DNA of 20,468 bases from CAYJHC01 sp964369465 (lineage in GTDB: Bacteria > Bacillota > Clostridia > Peptostreptococcales > Anaerovoracaceae), in the NCBI GenBank assembly GCA_964369465.1, contig CAYJEX010000025.1:1-20468 (forward strand), read 5' to 3'. The first letter of the stretch is position 1, and every line of letters starts with the position of its first letter. This document shows positions 14,182 to 20,468 of this stretch, piece by piece. The notes under the pieces are model-generated. The model was not told the DNA's origin and did not search any database. It saw only the letters and a program-made list of their open reading frames with translations. The position numbers and the translations under genes are program-made.

Positions 14182-15417
14182 TTATTCATAAATCGAATAC
14201 GTGTTTTTTCCTTTTTTCTTTGAGACGTACAGCGCTCTATCCGCATTTCTATATAGGTCTTCAAAAGTCACTCCACCTTCAGGGGCCACTGCAACACCAA
14301 TGCTTATCGAAACATTCGTTTTCTCACCAAATTCGTCTTTGAATGGAGCTTCAGCAATCCTGCATAATTCATTGCACTTTTTCGAAAGTTCTTCATTCGT
14401 TGCTCTTTTTTTTATGTACACCACAAATTCATCGCCGCCTATTCGCCCCAAAATATCATCTTCTCTAAATGAATTTAATAGTCTTTTTGCTAAAAATAGT
14501 AGAACTTTATCTCCATGAGGGTGTCCTTTTTCATCATTTATTCCTTTGAAGTTATCTATGTCAATAACGAAAAAGCTTCCTTCTTTTGAAAACTCGAGCG
14601 CTTCTTTTATTTTTTTCTCAGTTGCAACTTTATTGTATAAGTCTACTAGAGAATCCCTCTCTGCCATGTTTTTACTTTTGATGAGTTGTGATTGCTGTTC
14701 TTGAACTGTTTTGGATAGGAGATCTACCTTAACTTTATAGCCATGTAGATAGTCAAAACGAATTATCAACGCAATTGCTAAATTAACTACCATAAGCCAT
14801 GCAAATGGTGCAACTATTTGATGTATTGGTAAATACAGGGGATCAAAAGTATCTGCGTTCGCATAAATAAACGAGTTAAATGTCAAGTACGCTATAGTGG
14901 TCAACAGAAACACTATAATAAAGCCAACTTGCTCTCTATTTTGGTTTATTATTTTTAAGTAGTCACCTGGCACAAACCTATAAATCACTACACTAACCAC
15001 CATACAACATAGCCAAGCCACAACAATGTGTTCAAATAGCAACAAATGATTATGTGTAAGCTCCCCTAATGTTATCCCTAAATTAAGTGCAGCCGACGAA
15101 ATAACTATTGACTCTATACACATCAAGTAAATAGTAGCCATAAATGAATACATAAATATTCCCAACAAACTATTTTTAAACAGCAATGTCAACTCTATCG
15201 CGCTTCCTAAAAGAACCATGAGATATGTGATTATTGGTAGTTGATTAAATCCATACGCAATAATTGTAAAAATAGTGCTATTGAAAAAAACAACTATATA
15301 TATAACCACCATTTTCACTCTTGCTTTGTCCATTACTTTATAACATATTTTCAAAAACATAAGGTTTGTTATGAAAAAGAATATAAAATATAAGACTGCT
15401 AAGATTTCTATTGTCAT
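14182..15417 (-). CDS. Membrane-bound diguanylate cyclase (GGDEF)
   Basis: A 411-residue protein with about seven membrane segments in the first 220 residues (a sensor region that I cannot place in a named family), a short helical linker (about 225-250) and a C-terminal GGDEF domain. The cyclase half appears fully active: the metal-binding aspartates of VIDIDNFKGIND, the guanine-binding asparagine in the same motif, HGD, and an intact RIGGDEF. An inhibitory I-site RxxD (REDD) stands nine residues before GGDEF, so product inhibition is expected. It makes c-di-GMP from two GTP. The start is ATG 15417, 8 bases after GAGGTGA. A GTG four codons earlier lies inside that site and is rejected. It begins 29 bases after the MurE-like gene, so the two are very probably cotranscribed. 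Confidence 0.94.
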   Translation of the reverse strand: MTIEILAVLYFIFFFITNLMFLKICYKVMDKARVKMVVIYIVVFFNSTIFTIIAYGFNQLPIITYLMVLLGSAIELTLLFKNSLLGIFMYSFMATIYLMCIESIVISSAALNLGITLGELTHNHLLLFEHIVVAWLCCMVVSVVIYRFVPGDYLKIINQNREQVGFIIVFLLTTIAYLTFNSFIYANADTFDPLYLPIHQIVAPFAWLMVVNLAIALIIRFDYLHGYKVKVDLLSKTVQEQQSQLIKSKNMAERDSLVDLYNKVATEKKIKEALEFSKEGSFFVIDIDNFKGINDEKGHPHGDKVLLFLAKRLLNSFREDDILGRIGGDEFVVYIKKRATNEELSKKCNELCRIAEAPFKDEFGEKTNVSISIGVAVAPEGGVTFEDLYRNADRALYVSKKKGKNTYSIYE

Positions 15418-15446
15418 TTTATTATTCACCTCATTTTCTTGTTGTA

Positions 15447-17006
15447 TTATTTAGACTTTATATTGTTATATTCTGCTAAATATTTTTCTACATATTCTAC
15501 ATCAGACATAATTGGAACTTCTTCTATTCCCACCGTCTGAGTATTTTCTCTACCTTTTCCAGCAACTATTAGAATTCCATTCTTATCCAATCTATCCATT
15601 GCTATTTTAATAGCCTCTCCTCTAATCGGTATCGCTTCAAACTTGCCACCTACACCTGTGATAAATTCACCTGTTTCTTTCATTATTTTTTCCAGTGGTT
15701 CTGTTCCATAATCTGCTTCTGTCATATATACAAGCTTTGCATTTTTACCAGAAGCTTCTCCAAGTTTTTGTCTTCTACTAAACGATCTGTTTCCTGAAAT
15801 TCCAAAAATAATGAAAATATCTCTTCCAGGATATTCTTTTTTTACGGAATCAAACAACGCATTATAACTCATTTCATTATGTGCATAATCAACAATAATG
15901 GTCTTTTCTTCATTTTCACTAACGAAAGTTTCCATTCTACCTTCAACATTAGTTGCTAGCAAACCCTCCCTCATGTCTTCTGGAGGAATATCTAAAAAAC
16001 TCGCTATTGCAATAGCACACAAGGCATTTGTAACATTAAATAACCCTCGCATGCTTAATTTGAATTCGCTAGTTCCTTGTGGCAACGAAGCATTGAACTT
16101 TACGCCCTCTTTTGTGCTTTCAATATCTGTTGCCCTTATTTTAGCCAACTCCGATGTTCCAAAAGTCATGATTTCTTTTGTTATAGGACTATTAGTAGCA
16201 ACATCCAAAACTTCTTTATATTTTTCATCATCAACATTTACACATATAAATTCGCTTTGTTCAAAAAGTAATTTTTTAGAGCCAAAGTAATCTTCAAAAT
16301 CAGAATGTTCTATATTACTAATATGGTCTTCCCCAATGTTTAGAAATGCTCCAACTTTATATATCACATCGTAAACTCTATGGTACTTAAGCGCTTGGCT
16401 CGAAACTTCCATTGCAAAATATGGCAATTCGCTATCTACAGATTTGCGAAAATAATTTTGAAGCGTTATCGCCTCAGGTGTTGTTAAATGTGAAGGCTCT
16501 TCTTCTTCTTTTCCATAATAAAGCACAATCCCCGATGCAATCCCCATTTTTTTTGGCGTGTTATCTTTTGCACTATTTTTAAGATACGTATCAATTATAT
16601 TTTTTAGATATATTACAGTTGTGCTTTTTCCTTTTGTTCCAGTAATCCCAATTGCATTTATTTCTTTACATGGAAAATTGTTAAATTTATTCGCAAGTAT
16701 TGCCATCGCTTTATTTACATCAGAGACTACAATTTCCATTCCATTTATTTTTTCGCTCATCCCTTCGTCAATCACAAAGTCTTCCTGTCTAACAACTGCG
16801 ATTGCTCCCTTAGACAGGGCATCTTCCAAAAATTGTTGCTTGAAATTCACACCTTTCATTACAAAAATACTATTTGGAAATACTGATCTAGAATTAAAGT
16901 CAAGTCCTTCTACTAAACAATTTTTTATTTCTTCATACAAATTTTCACGAACTAGAACATTTTTAGTATTCAAGTATTTTATATATTCATTAACTGTATG
17001 TTTCAT
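15447..17006 (-). CDS. MurE-like Mur ligase with altered amino-acid-binding motif
   Basis: A 519-residue ATP-dependent amide-bond ligase with three Mur domains. The N-terminal UDP-binding-like part is at about 25-110. The central ATPase has the P-loop GTKGKST (123-129), TTPE (175-178), EVSSQAL (200-206), and the lysine of FGSKK (244) that is carbamylated in MurE. The C-terminal domain has EGRME (355-359) and DYAH (373-376). MurE normally adds the third residue (meso-diaminopimelate or lysine) to UDP-MurNAc-dipeptide. Here the selectivity motif DNPR is replaced by ADYG (431-434), the TPD after DYAH is lost, and GKGHE reads GKGRE (483-487). The amino acid, and perhaps the whole substrate, probably differ from the housekeeping enzyme. 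Start ATG 17006 follows GGGAG at 5 bases. An aminotransferase gene precedes it and a diguanylate cyclase follows. Confidence 0.85.
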   Translation of the reverse strand: MKHTVNEYIKYLNTKNVLVRENLYEEIKNCLVEGLDFNSRSVFPNSIFVMKGVNFKQQFLEDALSKGAIAVVRQEDFVIDEGMSEKINGMEIVVSDVNKAMAILANKFNNFPCKEINAIGITGTKGKSTTVIYLKNIIDTYLKNSAKDNTPKKMGIASGIVLYYGKEEEEPSHLTTPEAITLQNYFRKSVDSELPYFAMEVSSQALKYHRVYDVIYKVGAFLNIGEDHISNIEHSDFEDYFGSKKLLFEQSEFICVNVDDEKYKEVLDVATNSPITKEIMTFGTSELAKIRATDIESTKEGVKFNASLPQGTSEFKLSMRGLFNVTNALCAIAIASFLDIPPEDMREGLLATNVEGRMETFVSENEEKTIIVDYAHNEMSYNALFDSVKKEYPGRDIFIIFGISGNRSFSRRQKLGEASGKNAKLVYMTEADYGTEPLEKIMKETGEFITGVGGKFEAIPIRGEAIKIAMDRLDKNGILIVAGKGRENTQTVGIEEVPIMSDVEYVEKYLAEYNNIKSK

Positions 17007-17138
17007 TTATTCTCCCATTATTCTGCTCGAAAAATTTCTTACCCATAACAAAACATCAATTTCATTTACCTTACTGTTAACCTTTACATCAGAATACAGC
17101 AAATCCAATTATAAGAATTTGATATTAATGCCCTTTTG

Positions 17139-18371
17139 CTATTTAAATGCTTTCATATTATTCTTTATTATTTGCTCGTCTATATATTCAGAATCACAAT
17201 CTCCAGCCAAAATTAATTCTTTTATTATATCTAAAGATTTGTAAATATCCTCTAGTGTTTCTGTCCCTATAGAAATTCTAATAAATCTTTCGGTACTGTC
17301 TCCATATGCACTCCCTGGAACTGTAGCAATCCCATGTTTAAACAGTAGATACAAACAAAAATCCATAGACGATTTTTTAAAATCTTCTATATTTACAAAA
17401 AAGTAAAATGTAGATTCCCCTGGCATTCTCTTTAATTGGATTTTATCCATATACTGTCCAATCGTTTTTCTTTTCTCTACAACTTGTCGCACTTGTGGCA
17501 ATGTAATTTTTAGTATTTCATCAAAGTATTCAGCCAGATAATGCGAAATTATTGTCGCACCACATGTGATTAAATGCTGGTTTAATTTCAAGATATTTGA
17601 AATTACATCATTTGTAGAAATCGCATATCCAACTCTAAAACCTGATAGTCCCATATTTTTCGAAAGGGAATTAACTACAATTATTCCATCTTTATCCGGA
17701 ACCAAACTTGCCATAGAGTGAAATTCATCATCAATTACAAAGTCACTATACGCTTCATCAACAAGTACATAAATCCCATTTTTTCTACATTGTTCGTATA
17801 TGCTTAATAATTCTTCTTTAGAATATACAAATCCTGCTGGATTATTTGGATTATTAATTACTAACATCTTACTTTTCGAAGTAAAGTAAGTATTAAAATC
17901 CTCTACTTTACAGTTATATGGAATGAAAACTGGTTTTCCATTCGCAATTTTTGTTTGTTCTTGATAACTAAGCCAAGCAGGTTCATGAATCAATACTTCG
18001 TCATCGTCATTCAATACTGCCTGCATTGCCATAAATATAATTGGCTTAGAGCCTGCCGTAATTAAAATTTCCTTATTGTAATCTACAGGAGAATCATACA
18101 TTTTCTCATAAAATTCACATATCTTTTTACGAAGTTCTGGTAATCCTAAACTTTCATGATAGTGGTATCCGTTATCTCCCCATTTTTCCTGAAGTTTCGC
18201 AAAATCAAATTGAGGAATGTCAAAGAAAGCTTCTCCCAAAGATAAAGTCGTCACCTTATTTCCTTTTCTTTTTAGTGAATAAACTAATTGATTTATATAT
18301 ATAGATAAAGCCTCTGGTATCTGATCAGCTTTATTGCTTAGTTGCATTTTGGGTAATTTTTCTTTGTTCAT
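17139..18371 (-). CDS. Class I/II pyridoxal-phosphate aminotransferase
   Basis: A 410-residue fold-type I aminotransferase of the aspartate aminotransferase superfamily. Visible motifs are NNPNNPAG (173-180), the cofactor-binding aspartate of VDEAYSD (205), the Schiff-base lysine 238 in NSLSKNMGLSGFRVGYA with its phosphate-binding arginine 246, and RFIRIS (362-367), whose second arginine normally holds the substrate carboxylate. The sequence does not identify the amino donor. The last 20 or so residues (GDCDSEYIDEQIIKNNMKAFK) extend past the usual core and are charged. Start ATG 18371 follows GGAGGA. It is placed between the GGDEF-EAL gene (83 bases upstream) and the MurE-like ligase (132 bases downstream), so it may make the amino acid that the ligase uses. 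Confidence 0.92.
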   Translation of the reverse strand: MNKEKLPKMQLSNKADQIPEALSIYINQLVYSLKRKGNKVTTLSLGEAFFDIPQFDFAKLQEKWGDNGYHYHESLGLPELRKKICEFYEKMYDSPVDYNKEILITAGSKPIIFMAMQAVLNDDDEVLIHEPAWLSYQEQTKIANGKPVFIPYNCKVEDFNTYFTSKSKMLVINNPNNPAGFVYSKEELLSIYEQCRKNGIYVLVDEAYSDFVIDDEFHSMASLVPDKDGIIVVNSLSKNMGLSGFRVGYAISTNDVISNILKLNQHLITCGATIISHYLAEYFDEILKITLPQVRQVVEKRKTIGQYMDKIQLKRMPGESTFYFFVNIEDFKKSSMDFCLYLLFKHGIATVPGSAYGDSTERFIRISIGTETLEDIYKSLDIIKELILAGDCDSEYIDEQIIKNNMKAFK

Positions 18372-18454
18372 ATAATCCTCCTATTGACACTACTATTTTT
18401 TCTAAGTCCGCCTTTGAACTTGTCATATCTACACATTAATACTCATTATATTTA

Positions 18455-20386
18455 TTACGAAATAAATTCGACATATTCTTTCCAAGGTAAAGGTTTTGAA
18501 TATATAAATCCTTGAATGTAGTCTCCACCACAACCTATCAAAAAGTCTTTTACTTCTTCTTGCTCCACACCTTCCATAACTATTTCCAAATCTTTATCCA
18601 CTGCTTTCATTGCCGCAATAAATTTTACGAAAAACTCTCTTCTATTTTCATTGCATGTTGAATTTTCTACTAGGCTACGATCAAATTTTACAATGTGAAT
18701 TGGAACTTTGAAAAACATACTGAAATTAGAATATTCAATTCCAAAATCATCTAGTTCAAAGAGAAAACCTTTTTCTGTAAATTCATTCATTATTCTCAAA
18801 TTTTTCTCAATGTCAGTAGCAAATGTTCTCTCCGTCAATTCCATATTTATTTGCTGTGGCAAAAGCCGATATTTTTTCACTATCTTCGCTGATTCTTCTG
18901 CAGCTCCTTCCTTTGTAAAGAAAGAATACGGAAAATTAATCGATATAGCTTGTACTCTAATATCTTCCCCTAGAGAATCCATCATTTTTCTATAATCGGA
19001 ACATACCATTTCAAGCATCCTAACCGTTATCTTGCTAATCAATCCTGTTTCTTCTGCAATAGGGATAAATTCTACAGGGGAAATAAACTCCCCTTCTTCA
19101 GGTCTAAATCTTATCAATGCCTCTGCCATAGTGAAGTCGCCTTTTTTTACAGAATAAATCGGTTGGTAATATGCTTCAAATCCATCTGTATTCAAGGCTT
19201 TTTTAATCCGTTCTATGATATAATTTCTTCTTTTCATCTGAACACAAATAGCTTTTTCATAAAAGCATGTTGTGTTATTTATTTCTTTTTTGACAATTGA
19301 TAGAGAGTAATCCATCGCGGACATAATCTCTTCTGCTTTAGATCCAAATTCAGGAAAATCTACACGAGCATACGCAAAATCCGGAGTAATCGTATTGTTA
19401 TTAATAGAATAGACTTCCTTTATTCCATTATAAATCTCTTCAATATTTTGATTTTTACTAGACTCATACTTTGGAATCAACAATGCAAACTCATCTCCGG
19501 AATATCTAAATACATGCTGATACGATACGTATGTTCTAAGCCTTCTTCCAATTTTCTCTAACAGGGTATCTCCGAATTTCAATCCATGTCTTTCATTTAT
19601 ACCTTTAAAATTTCTAATACTAAAAACAAATAAAGAAAATGGTGTTCCTGCTTTGCAAAGTTTGGCCATATTGGTGGTCAAGTATCCTCTATTGTATAGT
19701 TCCGTAAGTGAATCTGATTTATGAGTTACATTATGCACATAGAATTGAACTATCAAAACACCCGCAACACTTGCGAGTCCAGAAAGTTGTACTGGGGGGA
19801 CTATAAGTTGAGCACAGAAAATCAAGCTTGCCAAAAGTAGATTAAGACAAATTACGAACAACGCATTTCGTTGAGGTGTTTTGTAGTGTCTGATTGCAAA
19901 AAATACTACCATGAAAATATATAACAAAGCAATCACATATGTTATTCTAAAAAATTCTCCTCTAACATATCCTTCCGTAGGTGACATCGTAAATACCAGT
20001 CTATGTATTGCATTCGAAATAATAAATAGCGAGTATATGGCATATGGCAGCCACGCCCATACATAATTCTTAATAAATCCTATTTTGTACGTCTTGGGGT
20101 GCATCAATGTTATTGCATAATATAATGCAAGTGGTGCAACAATAGGCGAAGTAAGGAAATACAGATATTTCAAAATATCTGCTATCCAAATCGGGCAATA
20201 CATATAATAGTCTGCTGTTAAAAGCGAACCTATCGTAATTAGTATAGAAATAAGAGTTGCAAATTGCATCAACCTTAACGCTCTGTATCTAGTTGTGCCT
20301 TTTTCTTCTGCTAGTGCAAATCCCACTATAGCCAACACAATCACAACTAATGATGCATATTCTGCTACGAGATTATAATATGGCAT
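18455..20386 (-). CDS. Membrane GGDEF-EAL protein, probable c-di-GMP phosphodiesterase
   Basis: A 643-residue protein: about seven membrane segments (residues 8-218), a GGDEF domain (about 225-375) and an EAL domain (about 385-640). The cyclase half is degenerate. The signature is SGDEF, the DxDxFK metal site reads SIRNFK so its aspartates are gone, and there is no RxxD I-site. The EAL half keeps its catalytic set: EALIRF, the asparagine of SINF, MELTER, DDFG, the lysine of IVKFDRS, the glutamate of MEGVE, and QGFIYSKP. It should therefore cut c-di-GMP, with the GGDEF domain perhaps a GTP sensor. Start ATG 20386 follows AAGGAGG at 7 bases. It is the first gene after a strong promoter and heads the aminotransferase/Mur-ligase run. 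Confidence 0.93.
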   Translation of the reverse strand: MPYYNLVAEYASLVVIVLAIVGFALAEEKGTTRYRALRLMQFATLISILITIGSLLTADYYMYCPIWIADILKYLYFLTSPIVAPLALYYAITLMHPKTYKIGFIKNYVWAWLPYAIYSLFIISNAIHRLVFTMSPTEGYVRGEFFRITYVIALLYIFMVVFFAIRHYKTPQRNALFVICLNLLLASLIFCAQLIVPPVQLSGLASVAGVLIVQFYVHNVTHKSDSLTELYNRGYLTTNMAKLCKAGTPFSLFVFSIRNFKGINERHGLKFGDTLLEKIGRRLRTYVSYQHVFRYSGDEFALLIPKYESSKNQNIEEIYNGIKEVYSINNNTITPDFAYARVDFPEFGSKAEEIMSAMDYSLSIVKKEINNTTCFYEKAICVQMKRRNYIIERIKKALNTDGFEAYYQPIYSVKKGDFTMAEALIRFRPEEGEFISPVEFIPIAEETGLISKITVRMLEMVCSDYRKMMDSLGEDIRVQAISINFPYSFFTKEGAAEESAKIVKKYRLLPQQINMELTERTFATDIEKNLRIMNEFTEKGFLFELDDFGIEYSNFSMFFKVPIHIVKFDRSLVENSTCNENRREFFVKFIAAMKAVDKDLEIVMEGVEQEEVKDFLIGCGGDYIQGFIYSKPLPWKEYVEFIS

Positions 20387-20429
20387 ACAGTCTCCTCCTT
20401 ATTTTAAAAAAGCACATTAATATATTTAC

Positions 20430-20458
20430 ATTATAATGAAAAATCAAGGAAATGTCTA
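20430..20458 (-). promoter_or_regulatory. Strong sigma-A promoter of the GGDEF-EAL gene cluster
   Basis: On the minus strand -35 TAGACA (20453-20458, 5 of 6) and a perfect -10 TATAAT (20430-20435) are exactly 17 bases apart. The start is near 20423, with a leader of about 37 bases to the ATG at 20386. This is the best sigma-A promoter in the window and the only strong one I see for the six minus-strand genes down to fhs. Confidence 0.78.
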
Positions 20459-20468
20459 GGGCTGTATT

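Noticed and set aside
16558..17244. Plus-strand open frame of 228 codons
   Set aside because: It lies opposite the MurE-like and aminotransferase genes, crosses their intergenic gap, lacks a ribosome-binding site and reads as antisense hydrophobic sequence.

Overview
The window is AT-rich, with dense Gram-positive Shine-Dalgarno sites (AGGAGG type), TTG starts and Rho-independent terminators. It looks like chromosomal DNA of a low-GC anaerobic Firmicute of the class Clostridia. A formate-tetrahydrofolate ligase, a tRNA 2-selenouridine synthase, amino-acid transporters and a sigma-54 activator paired with a saccharopine-dehydrogenase-like enzyme suggest an amino-acid-fermenting or C1-metabolising, selenium-using anaerobe. 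I cannot name the genus. Fourteen of the fifteen genes lie on the minus strand. I saw no tRNA, rRNA, insertion sequence, prophage or CRISPR array.

Left part (1-3506, minus): a saccharopine-dehydrogenase-like enzyme (97-1314) has a near-perfect -24/-12 sigma-54 promoter (1363-1379). A PAS-AAA+-Fis enhancer-binding protein lies immediately upstream (1680-3095). The 365-base gap between them also holds two TGTTTC-N6-GAAACA palindromes and a third degenerate copy. The first palindrome forms the apex of the activator gene's own terminator hairpin. This is a self-contained regulator-target unit. A stand-alone acyl carrier protein gene (3279-3506) lies upstream of the activator.

Middle part (3710-9798, minus): a YibE/F-family membrane protein with a long hairpin behind it, an APC-family amino-acid permease with its own promoter, operator-like dyad and terminator, and a three-gene polar amino-acid ABC importer read in the order binding lipoprotein, permease, ATPase. 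The permease-ATPase gap is a decayed 33-bp tandem repeat that begins inside the end of the permease gene. The gap 3507-3808 holds a candidate promoter and the hairpin. The gap 6798-7165 holds the APC promoter and dyad and the importer terminator.

The gap 9720-10063 holds two divergent promoters and a dyad. It is followed by the only plus-strand gene, an orphan sugar-transfer-type ATP-grasp protein (10064-11077), closed by a bidirectional terminator shared with fhs.

Right part (11203-20458, minus): a strong sigma-A promoter at 20430-20458 starts a run of six genes with no terminator that I can see before 11165. They are a membrane GGDEF-EAL protein (cyclase half degenerate), a class I/II aminotransferase, a divergent MurE-like amino-acid ligase, a membrane diguanylate cyclase, mnmH and fhs. 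The most notable part is an aminotransferase and Mur-ligase pair sandwiched between a likely c-di-GMP hydrolase and a likely c-di-GMP synthase.
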